Shown here: positions 1 to 11,629 of the stretch, one piece after another
How positions within the stretch are numbered: position 1 is the first letter of the stretch
Layout of the letters: each line of letters opens with the position of its first letter
Origin: Pholis gunnellus
Lineage: Eukaryota; Chordata; Actinopteri; Perciformes; Pholidae
Direction: 5' to 3'
Assembly: GCA_910591455.2 (NCBI GenBank)
Contig: OU342822.1
Span: 11,265,016-11,329,015 of the forward strand
DNA: 64,000 nucleotides
Notes under the pieces: generated by a model
Seen by the model: the letters and a program-made list of their open reading frames with translations, nothing else
Databases searched by the model: none
Told to the model about the DNA's origin: nothing
Program-made: the position numbers and the translations under genes

Positions 1-246
1 AACAATTTACAGCTGAGCCAACCAATTAAACTCAACCTGGCACTGTTCCCCTGAACAACTCCCATACATCTCTACCTTGAGCACAGACCATGCCCACTAC
101 CACAATCTTGCTCAGTTTTTTTGAATGGGGCATTGTGTAATGCTTTCTGTGGGTGAGGTCTGCAGCATGTAACTCCAGTGAGCGTGAGGGTTTACCAGTC
201 ACAGTATTTTATTAGCTTCCAAAACCATGTCTGATTGGAGGAACAT

Positions 247-324
247 GAGAAACAGGAGAGACAGAAGAAACAGGAGAAACAGGAGAAGCAGAAGAAACAG
301 AAGAAACAGGAGAAACAGGAGAGG
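247..324 (+). repeat. Purine-rich minisatellite upstream of gene A TATA box
   Basis: Units of about 9 bp built on AGAAACAGG / AGAAACAGA are repeated in tandem and end about 24 bp before the TATA box. The same block occurs before genes B (11231-11309), C (19585-19671) and D (42843-42963). The D block is about 40 bp longer. All + strand repeats are purines plus C, giving a strongly asymmetric strand. Confidence 0.85.
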
Positions 325-347
325 CTTGTTAACCCACATTGAGGTTC

Positions 348-354
348 TATAAAA
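348..354 (+). promoter_or_regulatory. TATA box of WxxW gene A
   Basis: TATAAAA lies about 30 bp before the likely start of the non-coding first exon (~378-410). That exon ends in AAAG followed by the donor gtaacg. The same box is kept in all four copies. Confidence 0.75.
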
Positions 355-377
355 CCAAGCTGTTCAGCTGAGAGGTA

Positions 378-410
378 CTGTGGTGAAGACTCTTGTTTCT
401 GCAGAGAAAG
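378..410 (+). other. Non-coding exon 1 of gene A (5' UTR)
   Basis: The start is estimated at 30 bp after the TATA box. The exon ends at 410 before gtaacg and has no in-frame start. It would splice to the acceptor at 619, giving a leader that reaches the ATG at 645. Confidence 0.55.
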
Positions 411-644
411 GTAACGTAGTGTCTCTTCTGAACTTAAGTTTTCGAGCGTATTGTAATTTCACAGATACTCTTGTTTAACAATGTATGTCTTTATAAAGTG
501 TCTTTTTTTTAATTGTGACTTCATGTTTAAATGAGAATGTATTTAAAATTGAGATGTTAAATATTTTGATAATGCACAATTGTATTAAAATTTCTAAATG
601 CAAACAACTTTCCTTCCAGGTTTGGAGATCCAGTATCTACAATC

Positions 645-3614
645 ATGATCAACTTGGTAATGTATTCTCTTTTTATTTTTTGTCAAAGCAGATTTACATG
701 TTCTGTATAGAGTTTGCCATATTCTGTCTGTGTAATCCTCTTGGTTTCTTTTATAGTTCAGTGTTGCCATTTTGGCCGGATTCTTCTTCGGTAGGTTCAT
801 CTTAATAACTTCAATGGTCAAAATCAAATATAAACATTTTGACGACTCTATAATCAGAAATATACACAGTCACAGTAAACTCTATATTGTTCCTAAATTA
901 CCTTTAGCAGCAAGCAACCAGCAGCATACTATTGGCCCCTTGATTCCATGGCCTGAAGGTAAGAGATTGCAGTTTGTCATATTCTGTGTTTGTAACCCTC
1001 TTGTTTTCTTTTATATTTAAGTATTGCCATTTTGGCCGCATTCTTCTGAGATAGAATCATCTCAATAACTGCAATGGTCAAGATCAAATGTACACATTTT
1101 GACTACTCTATAATCAGAAAGATACACAGTCACAGTAAACTCTATTTTTCCGAAATTATCTTCAGCAACAAGGGAACAGCAGCCTCCTGGCCCCGTGATT
1201 CCAGTGACTGTAGGTAAGAGATTGCAGTATGCCATATTCTGTGTTTGTAAACCTCTTGTTTTCTTTTATAGTTAAGTGTTGCCATTTTGGTCGGATTCTT
1301 CATAAATAGAATCATCTCAATAACTGCAATGGTCAAGATCAAATGTATACATTTTGACTACTCTATAATCAGAAAGATACACAGTCAAAGTAAACTCAAT
1401 TTTTCATAAATTAACTTCAACAGAAATTGAAGAGCAGCAGACTGCTGCCGCTGTCGCCTTTGACCCTTCTCGTGTGTCCCATGGTAAGAGATTATTTTCT
1501 GTGGCAATCCTGATATTTAAAGTACAGACCAAACCATTCATTGGTTCACCTGGAATAGAAAGGTCATTCATTTTTAATTTTTTTTATAACTCCATTCTCC
1601 GTGGCCTTGCTACGATACCACCAATATCCATGAGGAGATTCCACATTTGTATTTTTTACATTTATTTCATCTGTCTGGGTATCTATCTTTTACATTTGAC
1701 CGATCAGAACATGTGTAATTATTGAAAGATGTCTCATTTCTTGTTGGTAATTTGTCTAAATTCTAAAACCTTGGTCCAGAATGCTGGACAGAGTGGTTTG
1801 ACAGAGATGACCCCAGTGGAAGTGGGGACTGGGAAACTCTCATCCATCTTCGCAGAGCGAACCCAAGAAAGATCTGCCGAAACCCACGAGCTATTGATGT
1901 CCAAACTCTAACTGGGCTCACTGTGGCTCAAACAGGGGATGTGATTTATAGGTAAGTTCTGACTGAGTATAAATAGTTTCAATGTGTTTAATGCAATGAT
2001 TCATATTGTGTTCTACTGAATGTGATGGCAAAATGGCTCAAAATGATGCCAAACAGCTCTGTTATGATAGATTGTACAATATGAGTGATAAACAAAGTGA
2101 AATGTAGGGAAACATGTAGTAATATAGTATATATTAAAAGTACAATGGAACAGCTACAACTCCTGGTCCCAAAATAAGAATTTGGCGTGTTTCTTCGTAC
2201 ATAAACTTCTATAACTTTAAAATTATTAAAATAGACCTTGTAGTTACAGAATTAGTCGTTTTAGTATGGGTTACAATTTTTGAGCAGAGGCCAAAACATT
2301 TGCCTAGGGTTCAAGAGGTTAAATTAAATTTCGACCTGATGATCATGATGATGATGATGATGGGAACACCAAAGTGATTTCACTTAATGAATGTGTTTAC
2401 CAAATATAATTGTTATCCATCCAATAGCTATCAAAACATTACACTCAACACCACGAATGTCAACCTTCTGGTTGCGCTGATGGAAGGTGGTCAGGGGATC
2501 ACCAAAGTTGGGTAGAGTCATCCTCTGGGGACCAGGAATAATTTTATTAAGTGCCACTGTGTTTCTTTTTTTCAGAAGTGACACAACTACAGGATTCGTC
2601 TGCAGGAACAGAGACCAAAGGGGGAAGCGCCAATGTGAGGATTATCGCGTTCGATTCCGCTGCCATCCCCCTTACTGTGCTGTACAAGGTACTGTGTGAT
2701 CACATTCATGTGCAGTGTAAAGCTACTAATGGAAAGATGATTTCCCCTTCTCTTCATCGTTTTTGTGCATAAGTGTTGTTTTAGAATGTTGCTTTTGCTC
2801 TGCAGTTTCCCACCAGTCATCATCTCTCTTTTATTGCTCCGTGCAGAGGCGTGCTGGACAGACTGGTTTGACAGAGATAATCCCAGTGGAACTGGGGACT
2901 GGGAAACTCTCGGCAGTCTTCGCGCAGCGAACCCAGGAAGGATCTGTCCATACCCACAAGCTATTCAGGTCCAAACTCTAACTGGGCTCACTGTGGCTGA
3001 AACAGGGGATGTGATTTATAGGTAAGTTCTGACCGAGTATAAATAGTTTCAATGTGTTTAATGCAATGATTCATATTGTGTTCTACTGAATGTGATGCAT
3101 TAATGTTGCTACATGATGTGTTTGTGAGACCAAACATATTTACATATTATATTCTGTTCTTTGGTCAGCCATGGACTTGCTAACCAATGAGCATCAGCAA
3201 ATGGCATCTTACGTAGAAAAACTATTTATCTATTTGTGCAGTGGTACAATATAAATATTTCTTATATTAAGAGAGTGACACTTAGTCATTGAGCAATCAC
3301 AATAGAATAGTACGTTTGATATTGAATATGTTTAAATTTAAAAAGATACATTAATTGTGTGTTAAACCACACTAATACAACAAGACATTAGGCAATGTGA
3401 GGCTGTAGGAACAGTGGTGGATTGAACTGAACTCTAACACAATGTCAAACGTAACATGCTGATTATTAAGCAGGTATAACATTTACAATGTGCATCATCT
3501 TAGTTTAGCATGTTTGTTCACATGCTAACATTGTCTAATAATCACTGAACATGTCGTACAGCTCATGCTGATAGTAATGTTAATAGTTTTGGCCTTTAAA
3601 TTAAAATGTTGACG

Positions 3615-3646
<32 letters not shown>

Positions 3647-5028
3647 GGATCACCAAAGTGATTTCACTTAATGAATGTTTTTACCAAATATAATTGTTAT
3701 CCATCCAATAGCTATCAAAACATTACACGCAACACCACAAATGTCAACTTTCTGGTTAAGCTGATGGAAGGTGGTCAGGGGATCACCAAAGTTGGGAGGA
3801 TTCATCCTCTGGGGACCAGGAATGTTTTTATTAAGTGCCACTGTGCTTCTTTTTTTCAGAAGTGACACAACTACAGGATTTGTCTGCAGAAACAGAGACC
3901 AAAGGTGGACTTTTTGGTCACGGCCCTATTGTCAGGATTATCGCGTTCGTTTCAGCTGCCCCCCCCCTTTCTGTGCTGTAGAAGGTACTGATTCATGTGC
4001 TGTGTAAAGCTACTAATGGATAGAAGATTTCCCCTTCTCTTTATCGTTACTGTGCATATGCGTTCATTTAGAATGTTGCTTTTGTCCTGCAGTTTCCCAC
4101 CAGTCATCATCTCTCTTTTTTTGCTCCGTGCAGTGTGCTGGACCAATTGGTATGACCGAGATAATCCCAGTGGAACAGGGGACTGGGAGCTTTTGAGTAA
4201 CCTGAGGAGAGAATACCCAGGACAAATTTGTGCTGAACCTCTGCACATTGAGGCTGTTACCACTGACACAAATACCCCAGCCTCCGCCACAGGGGATAAC
4301 ATCTATATGTAAGTGGCCTCACAGGGAAATACTTTAAAATGTTGCTACCAACCACCAAATAATGAATCTATACTTCTCAAAATTAAAACTTCTTTCCCAA
4401 AGTATCCAAATCATCAAGATGTACTGCCTGGAGCTGCTGCTTGAACAGTGAAACGTTGTAGATGCACATTTACATTCCATAAAATGACATTTTAATGAGC
4501 TCCATGAGGAAACTGGCTAATAGGCACATAATGTCTAAAGGTTTTAGCTGATTCTTACTTCATTCTTGTGCTATCAGCTTTGTTTGAGATAACATTATTT
4601 GTGGTCTGGAGAGTAACAAACACTCATAACCCAATTTATTGGTCTTCCTTTTTCATGATTACTTTCTCTTAATTGTGTTGGCTATCTAAGATATTTTTAA
4701 TTGTAAAAGAACCTACACCTGGCATCAAGAAAAAAGGAGGAAAGATGATTGAAATATTTAAATTTTAACATTTTTGTACAGTACTTTCATAAGCTAGATC
4801 ATGTTTTTATCATAGGTAAACAATAATGTATGTTTCAACATTGTGCACCACTAAAATGAAGTTCTTGTTTGATTTCAATATGGTTTCCTTGCTTTAAATA
4901 TTATATTGACCTCCTGTTTGGAATCATATTTCAGCTCCAGTCCAACCCAGGGATTTGTTTGCCGCAATCGGGACCAGAGATCTCGCAGGTGCCGTGACTA
5001 CAAAGTCCGGTTTGGGTGCCCATGCTAG
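645..5028 (+). CDS. Secreted WxxW-domain protein A, three modules (mucin/CILP WxxW family)
   Basis: Spliced gene rebuilt from splice sites: 645-656, 757-790, 908-958, 1166-1213, 1424-1483, 1780-1951, 2576-2688, 2847-3021, 3860-3984, 4134-4308, 4935-5028 (stop TAG 5026-5028). All phases agree and give 352 residues. Residues 1-16 (MINLFSVAILAGFFFG) form a signal peptide, so the product should be secreted. A linker rich in Gln, Pro and Ala follows. Three WxxW modules come next, each from a 172-175 nt exon (CWTEWFDRD, SGSGDWE, IC) plus a 94-125 nt exon (GFVCRNRDQ, DYRVRF, paired Cys). Each module has six Cys, enough for three disulfides. Module 2 has an unusual loop, RWTFWSRPYC. The last module carries an extra TNTPAS insert and ends in GCPC. 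The WxxW family is known from gel-forming mucins and CILP. The role of this small protein is not known. Exon ends are predicted without transcript data. Confidence 0.8.
771..1430 (+). repeat. Intragenic ~245-bp repeat creating linker exons 4, 5 and 6 of gene A
   Basis: Three copies of an exon-plus-intron block follow one another. Each has the intron text TGTTGCCATTTTGG, ATAGAATCATCTCAATAACT and ACAGTCACAGTAAACTCTAT before the acceptor. The signal-peptide exon itself (757-790) sits in the first copy. The linker exons therefore arose by tandem duplication of one small symmetrical phase-1 exon. Confidence 0.75.
2338..2362 (+). repeat. GAT microsatellite in long intron of module 1, gene A
   Basis: A short, interrupted GAT run lies about 215 bp upstream of the second exon of module 1. 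An equivalent run lies in the same place in every WxxW module intron except that of the last module. Confidence 0.85.
3616..3647 (+). repeat. GAT microsatellite in long intron of module 2, gene A
   Basis: Uninterrupted GAT repeats sit in the intron between exons 2847-3021 and 3860-3984, in the equivalent position to the run in module 1. Confidence 0.85.
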
Positions 5029-5422
5029 AAAAAAGCCCCGACTCCAAAGACTGCGATGGATAAGAAGAGACAACGTTCAAATTTTGATCACTTGAATTTT
5101 TGTCAGATTTTTCTTTCATGTTATATTTTCTTTCTTATTTTTCCAGGTGGAGGTAGTACATGTATAATAGGCCTTTTTTACAGCAGACATTTTGACTTTT
5201 GACTTGTAGGAAAAGTAAAGATGGATCAATGATGGATCTGTTCTATACCAGGACCCTATGGAGCTCAGTCATAGTTCATTCTATTATGCTTCTGCTTTTA
5301 CCATTCCAAAACATTTTGTGGAAAAAGGCCCATTATGTGCTTTATCAGTCTATTCTCTTTTCTTTCTAGTGATTATGAAATCATTGTCTTGTATTGTAAG
5401 AAATCAATCAACAGTAAAAAGC

Positions 5423-5428
5423 AATAAA
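5423..5428 (+). terminator. Polyadenylation signal of gene A
   Basis: AATAAA lies about 395 bp after the stop codon, at the end of a 3' UTR shared by all four gene copies. It is the only good AATAAA in the shared 3' flank before similarity becomes intergenic. Confidence 0.65.
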
Positions 5429-5449
5429 ACTGCTAATCAACAGCAAATC

Positions 5450-8400
5450 CATTTTGTCATTAACTTTTATTTAACAACTCTGCCCGTGTTATTAGGAATT
5501 TATTAGCAAGTTATGATTTGGTGTGTTTAGAACAGATGGTGGGAGCAGTTATGATATACAGACAGCAGGAGGTGCTGGATAGCAGTTCATCACTGATGAG
5601 AAAAACATACAATATGTCAGTGAATCTGTATTTTTTTATCAACACACGTGCACTAACAGGCACAGTTATGACTGTAAATACCTTAAATATCATCAAATGA
5701 GGGGAGAACACATTTCCACCATCTGCTGTGTTAAAACCTTGTGTACTTTGGGTGTTTCGCTAGTACTTGCCCTGCATCGATACTTGTTCCCTGTAGTGGA
5801 ATTCCGCCTAAAGTATGCTTGTCTGTCCTCCAGTAAGACCATGTTTCAGTAGACAAAATAAAAGACACAGAGCAGGAGGGAAGGAGTAAAATGAATCTGG
5901 AGGAATTTCCCTCTTCACTTTTTTTTAAGGACAGGTAAAATTAAATCTGAACTGAACAGAAGTACAACCAAAGTGTTGAAGTTCAGCACATTATGGTGTT
6001 CCATTAATCTACCAATATTCCATGAATGTGAAGGCCCATTTATAGACCAGGGGATGATTAAGTGAAGTACTGTGTCACACAGGGATCCAAGCTCATCTTC
6101 TCTTCCCATTCTCTCTCTTACTCATTCTCTACCTACTTCTCTTTCTTTCCCTCCCTCGGCAACTTCTTCTTCTTTCTCACTATCTTTTCTCTCTTCCTCT
6201 TAGTCCTCCTTTTTTCATGAGCATTTACAGTATATCATACACCAACTCAATTTCAGATAGTTTAGTTTCTATGCAGTGAAATTATGTTAGACTCAAGGGG
6301 GTACGGATAAGTCAGAGGGCCAGTGGGCGCTGTGACTTTAAGTATGAACAGTATGTAAGGGTTAAGAGTCGGCACTATGGTAATGGGATGTGCTTGTGTT
6401 CCTGCATCCTGCATCCCGATGAGCGATTTCACGTCTCACACGTTGTCTGCCAGTCGCCGGGCGTCTATTCAGTCATCCATGGGGGACGACAAAATTCGCT
6501 GCATGGTAGCATTTTACACAAAACTTCCCATGCCGGCAAATAAGGAGGAGATTCCTGGGAGAACCGATGTCGGGAAAAAATTATCCGCTATTTGTTACAC
6601 CTCGGGCGGATTTGGGTAATTGATATCACAGTAATTTGATAAAGTCAAACAGTATCAGATTAGATTCGGAATCATTAGTTGACTGTACGTCGCCATACCA
6701 AATATATTGCTTATGCTGAAATCCTGCAAGGCATCCAGCATCAGTGACACAACGGGAAAATAATCATGCGAGATAAGAGGTGATCCATGTCACCGTGAGA
6801 TCATAGGTAAAGCTCATGCCTGATTTTGCCTGTGTTCTGGGGGCAGGAGCGGCTGAAACGAGGCTAACAATAGGCGGGTCTCTGTCCATGGTCCTGATAG
6901 TTCGACCAAACTAGCTGAACAACCTGTTCAGGACCACGGACAGCGAACCAGGCAGCACAGCCTGCAGCTGACCAATAAGCACAATTCTTATGCTTTTAAA
7001 TAGACTGTGATGTGTCGCTGAGTTTTTGAACAGCATTTGTTTCTGTCAGTCAAGTAGCAGCCACGTCTCATCTATCTGTTGTAAGATGGCTCAGTTTCGT
7101 GTAGTGTAATTAATTCTCTTTAGAAAAGATGATATGCGTATCTGTCTGTGTTTTCTTGTAAAGGAGCTGAGTTTCCAAAAGAGATAGAGAAAGATAAACT
7201 CCTGTGTGCTTGATTTGTATTTAAAAAAGAAAATGCAAGTTGGAGTGTTTAAGTGCGTGTGATGTGAGAGAGAGGAGAAATACAAAAATGATTTGACAGT
7301 CAATGGAGCCCATTGGTACTGTTTGAGTGCATTTCCTGTCCAGCAGATAATACCAGCTCTCACACACACACACGGATAGTTAAAATACTAGTTTTTAGCC
7401 AAATGATTTACATTAAAAGCTTCAAAATTACTATTTAAACAAAATTACGAATGTAAATCTCTTAAATGTGGTGCAGACATTTTGTAGCTGTTACTTCTAA
7501 AATAATATTTTTGTTAAAGCCCACTTCAAACATCATCAGGGTTAAGGCCCCCAAAGAATGACCCTTAAAATATTGTCATGACGTTGTCAATGACAGTGAA
7601 GCATCCCTAACTGACATTCAAACACGTTCCTCTTGTTGTCTAAGAAGGTTACAACATGTTAAGAATTATTTTTATACTGTTTGACCCATGTCTGCAGCGA
7701 GCAAAGCTTTAGGGAATAGGACAAGCACACCATCTGTGTAGTCCTTCATCAGTAGGATGTCTCATGAAACTCCTCCTCCTCCCCATAAAGCGTATAAGGT
7801 GAGTGAGAGGGCGCTCACAGGAAGTGGATGATGGACTCTGACCCTTTTCTCCTTCTGGACACTCGGAAACCCTCCAAAGGTCATGCGGGTTCCCACTAAC
7901 TGTTCACACCACTCATGGAGAGTGGTCTGACTTCAGACTACAGCACTGGGAAGGATTCTTTAGACATGCAATCCATCACAAAGAGCTGAATGCAACTTTG
8001 AAATTATAATTATTGTTAAGCATGAAATGGTTTTTAATTTAATTACATTTATTTTGATATACGATGTCGATCAGCCAGTCGGTCTACCACTTTGATCTAG
8101 ACTGAAATATCTCAACTATTGAATGGATAACATCTCGTAGTTGTCGTTGATCTGGTTTCACTGTTGCACCTGTTACCTGGTCCAACCCGACTGCCCAGTC
8201 GCCCCACAAAGGATAGTGATAGTGTCTCATTCCAGCTAGGCAATGGAAACCCAACAGCCCTTCTTAGGACCAACCATTTTCCTCTGAAGAGCAGTTTTCT
8301 CTCAGCCAATCTGCTTATACTCTAACATGCTTCTCGCACAAAGCAGAGGTGCACACAAGTCACAATGCAGCAGGCACAGCCCATTCACTTCCTCACATTT

Positions 8401-8754
8401 TCATGAGTAACAACTACTCGTTTAAAATGTGCATTACTGACTTTCAATCACCTCCCACCCATCAGGCTGAGTTAGTAGTAATATCCAAGCACAACCTTTG
8501 ACCTTTGGTTGGGACACACAGAGTTGAACGCTGATGCTGTCATGTGTTTTCAGCAGCACAGCCAGCACCAGCCCTTGCGATGCAGCCTTCACTTAGGCTG
8601 CAGGGAATACACACTTGATTCACACAGCGGGGAAGAATGCTACAAGCCGGCTGCAAACTATAAGAACAGACGCCACACAGACGTGCGTTGCCCGCTTACG
8701 GAGCACAGCCAGCTACCCATGTATACATGGATGTTATAGGTTAGTTTCAAGAAA
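5450..8754. other. Intergenic stretch after gene A, no gene recognised
   Basis: It contains a pyrimidine-rich tract (~6105-6215), a short open frame shared by all units (6377-6619, listed separately), the CA run 7361-7373 that marks the inferred A/B unit junction, and AT-rich sequence. After 7374 the sequence is the upstream segment that precedes each later gene copy. Open frames such as the minus-strand one at 8112-8309 are kept in unit B only because the DNA is nearly identical. Confidence 0.6.
6377..6619 (+). other. Conserved short open frame, unknown (unit A copy)
   Basis: The 80-codon frame contains GCACVPASCIPMSDF and KLPMPANKEEIPG. Related copies are at 14749-14955, 28817-29038 and 61882-62205. 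The unit D copy differs by a 12-bp in-frame deletion and a length change after KEEIP that alters the C-terminal frame. The other copies are closed at different places. I do not recognise the product. It may be non-coding DNA that happens to be open. Confidence 0.25.
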
Positions 8755-9640
8755 CTACATGCTCCAGTTTGGCGGTCTGGCAGAGCTTCTTAGTAAGGAA
8801 GCGATCTCCCACGTCCCTCCAGGAGAGGACATCAAGGGGTTATTTTCACACCATTTTCTCACACCAAAAAAAACAGGTGGGTTGAGGCCGATTTTGGAGC
8901 TGAAGTTGTTCAACAGGTTTCAACAATTAGACGTGTGTAGGAATGTTTGCGCTGGCCCAACTGGTTCACTTGCATCAATCTGAGAGACTCCTTTTTCCAC
9001 ATTCTTGTAATTTCAAAGCAATGAAAGTTCCTGTGTTTCTGGTTCGAGGGAATAATAAACCAGTGCAACCAGCTTCCATTCGGCTATTATCTGGCTCTCC
9101 AAACTTTCTCTAAACTTTCTGTTGTTACAAATAGCGCCCCATAGAGTGGTGACAGTGGTGCGTCTGCTCGGTACGATGTCAGCGAGCCATGTGGTGGTCA
9201 CCGTTTGACCCCTCTGTACGAGACAAACCAGAGGTGGTTTGGTTGCCTCCGCCTTGATCCAGTTCAGCACAACAGACGCCTTCTGCAGTCAGACCTGGCA
9301 TACTGGAAAAAAAACATCCACTCCCCCTTTATTCATTCAAATGCTGTTGGACAGGTTTGGGAAGGCAAAAGTGGATCTGTTCACCTCACCACAGAATGCA
9401 CAATGTGCACTGTGGTTCTCCATGATCACATAAGACCACTCACCACTAGGAGTAGATGTCTTCTTTCACAGACCATGGCCCCCCAGCTCCTCTGATTCAT
9501 CAACTGTTAGCGCACATTCAGGAAGACAATTTAATGGTCATTTTAGAAACACCAGAACGCACAAGCGCATCATGGTTCCCCAAACTGGTGCAGCTGCTGG
9601 CGGAGAAACTCCAGATTCTATGAGTATAGGTGTAGCCCTC
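8755..9640 (+). mobile_element. Decayed DIRS-like retroelement fragment (RT and RNase H region), unit B copy
   Basis: Reading across frames gives LLSKEAISHVPPGEDIKG, FSHHFLTPKKTGGLRPILEL, then WFTCINLRDSFFHI (frameshift), KFLCFWFEG after a stop, and LPFGYYLALQTFSK. Further on come FGKAKVDLFTSPQNAQCALW and, in another frame, SWFPKLVQLLAEKLQIL. Their order and spacing match the reverse transcriptase and RNase H part of DIRS-type (tyrosine recombinase) retroelements common in fish, from family knowledge. Stops and frameshifts show it is dead. No recombinase or terminal repeats were found. Confidence 0.6.
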
Positions 9641-10183
9641 TAAGCTGTGGGCCCCTCTGGCACCACCTATGGCTGCTATAGGAATGCTATTTTAAATGGG
9701 AGCAGAACTATGGGGTGGTCACACAGGTGTGCGGACACGTGAGGGGACCCATGCAGGGAATGCGTGCAGATATGAACCCAATAGCAACGCCCACACTCAT
9801 AAAATCAAGAGTTACAGAATTGAAAAACTTCATGGCTGTCATTACTGGCACGTCTAACCAGTATAGGCACATATGAACATTAATTATGGCACTCTAACAT
9901 TTGACTTTAAATTGATTGATTATAACATATTTGTATCCCTGTATTTAGGTCATGACGACTCTGGCTAATACCGAAAAAACACTGTCACCAACCAATACAG
10001 GCAAAATGGGAGAACAAAAGGGTCCAATTCAACAGATAATCCACTATCTTATACAATTGCCAATTGCATGAGTGGTTCACTAATGCTATGGTTTATAAAG
10101 TTAAATTAGTCAAAATAAATGTTCCTTAATTATTTCATTGTTTTACATTTTAGGAGCTCTGTCTCTCTCTTATTCCTATACAA

Positions 10184-10217
<34 letters not shown>

Positions 10218-10235
10218 ACACGCACACGCACACGC

Positions 10236-10284
<49 letters not shown>
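10184..10284 (+). repeat. CA microsatellite with CG-containing variants
   Basis: About 100 bp of CA repeats is interrupted by CGCACACGCA variants in the middle. The equivalent runs are 18541-18649 and 41785-41856. The last is pure CA without the CG interruptions. Confidence 0.95.
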
Positions 10285-10286
<2 letters not shown>

Positions 10287-10496
10287 AATGCAAGCACTTA
10301 ACAAAAGCTTTTGTTCACATGTGGGCCTGTACAGCATGTTTTACCAGTTTGGGGATATGATCTCGTGCACCTCCCAACACATATTCTGTATTCTATTGAG
10401 CTTCTCAGCTCTTTGTACCGTAACAAAGTTGAAATCTTGCAATCAGAGAATTTTGAAATAGGATATTCATCTACCCATCAATCCATCTCTCTCTCT

Positions 10497-10700
10497 CTCA
10501 TAATTGAATTGAATTCAGTTCAATTCAATGCTGTTCAATTAAATTATATTAAATTGCATTCAAATCAATTCAAAGTGACTTTATTGTCATTACAGTTTGT
10601 AAAAACAATGTGGCCATTGCATCAAAACACAAAAGTACAAAATAACATCGATATGAAAATGAACACAACAATAACACAACATTACGACAGTATATAATAA
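10497..10700 (+). repeat. AT-rich dispersed-repeat-like segment
   Basis: Direct repeats of AATTCAATT are followed by GACTTTATTGTCATTACAG and an A-rich tail. The motif resembles the 3' parts of retroposons widespread in fish, from general knowledge. Copies are at 18864-19060 and 42070-42250. No full element or target-site duplication is seen. Confidence 0.35.
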
Positions 10701-11230
10701 TGATGTATTTCTATAGAGGTGTGACCAGAGATGAATGGTGGAGTTGCACACACTATATCCAAACATTGTTTTGTCATTAATTTACTTTATTCAGTCTCAA
10801 CAAAAACAATGCAAACTGCCGTGCGCTCTCTCATGCTGCCCGGCTCCTCGGAGCGCACACAGCCCAGCGTCCACGATACAGTCAGACTCTGACTGCTGTT
10901 CTTACTGTCTCTATGTCCTTCGTTGTGTGTCACAGTCACCAGAGCTCCAGCCTACTACTGATTAACAGGACGAAGGATATTCAGAAACAATTTACAGCTG
11001 AGCCAACCAATTAAACTCAACCTGGCACTGTTCCCCTGAACCACTCCCATACATCTCTACCTTGAGCACAGACCATGCCCACTACCACAATCTTGCTCAG
11101 TTTTTTTGAATGGGGCATTGTGTAATGCTTTCTGTGGGTGAGGTCTGCAGCACGTAACTCCAGTGAGCGTGAGGGTTTACCAGTCACAGTATTTTATTAG
11201 CTTCCAAAACCATGTCTGATTGGAGGAACA

Positions 11231-11309
11231 TGAGAAACAGGAGAGACAGAAGAAACAGGAGAAACAGGAGAAGCAGAAGAAACAGAAGAAACAGGAGAAA
11301 CAGGAGAGG
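11231..11309 (+). repeat. Purine-rich minisatellite upstream of gene B
   Basis: Same AGAAACAGG-type array as at 247-324, with no length change. Confidence 0.85.
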
Positions 11310-11332
11310 CTTGTTAACCCACATTGAGGTTC

Positions 11333-11339
11333 TATAAAA
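11333..11339 (+). promoter_or_regulatory. TATA box of WxxW gene B
   Basis: TATAAAA in the same setting as gene A. The non-coding first exon (~11365-11395) and its donor gtaacg are intact, so transcription may persist although the body is damaged. Confidence 0.7.
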
Positions 11340-11629
11340 CCAAGCTGTTCAGCTGAGAGGTACTGTGGTGAAGACTCTTGTTTCTGCAGAGAAAGGTAAC
11401 GTAGTGTCTCTTCTGAACTTAAGTTTTCGAGCGTATTGTAATTTCACAGATACTCTTGTTTAACAATGTATGTCTTTATAAAGTGTCTTTTTTTTAATTG
11501 TGACTTCATGTTTAAATGAAAATGTATTTAAAATTGAGATGTTAAATATTTTGATAATGCACAATTGTATTCAAATTTCTAAATGCAAACAACTTTCCTT
11601 CCAGGTTTGGAGGTCCAGTATCTACAATC

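Larger units (their letters stand above)
1..7373. repeat. Segmental duplication unit A (partial, left end outside window)
   Basis: This stretch is nearly identical to 10986-15727, 19348-29967 and 42604-63139 apart from large internal indels. It carries WxxW gene A and a flank of about 2 kb. Compared with unit D it lacks about 5.3 kb after the pyrimidine-rich flank (D 52845-58185) and the whole receptor exon 1 region (present in C at 25870-28745). The right edge is placed at the short CA run 7361-7373, because similarity to unit D ends at the equivalent CA run at ~63100-63139. The edge is inferred by comparing copies by eye. Confidence 0.8.

Noticed and set aside
3952..4302. Minus-strand frame of 116 residues, also in gene C
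   Set aside because: It runs antisense to the last WxxW module and its intron. The sense strand has matching phases and family motifs.
4931..5119. Minus-strand 62-residue frame repeated in all units
   Set aside because: It is antisense to the last coding exon and 3' UTR of the WxxW genes, and its openness follows from the sense coding pattern.
5258..5506. 82-residue open frame kept in genes A, B, C and D after the stop
   Set aside because: It lies in the shared 3' UTR and overlaps the AATAAA signal. It is kept because the copies are nearly identical, and it shows no motif.
8112..8309. Minus-strand 65-residue frame shared by units B and C
   Set aside because: No motif, start context or splice context. 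Conservation only reflects recent duplication, and the frame is deleted in unit D.
9013..9270. Minus-strand 85-residue frame shared by units B and C
   Set aside because: Antisense to the DIRS-like remnant, whose sense reading gives recognisable RT and RNase H motifs.
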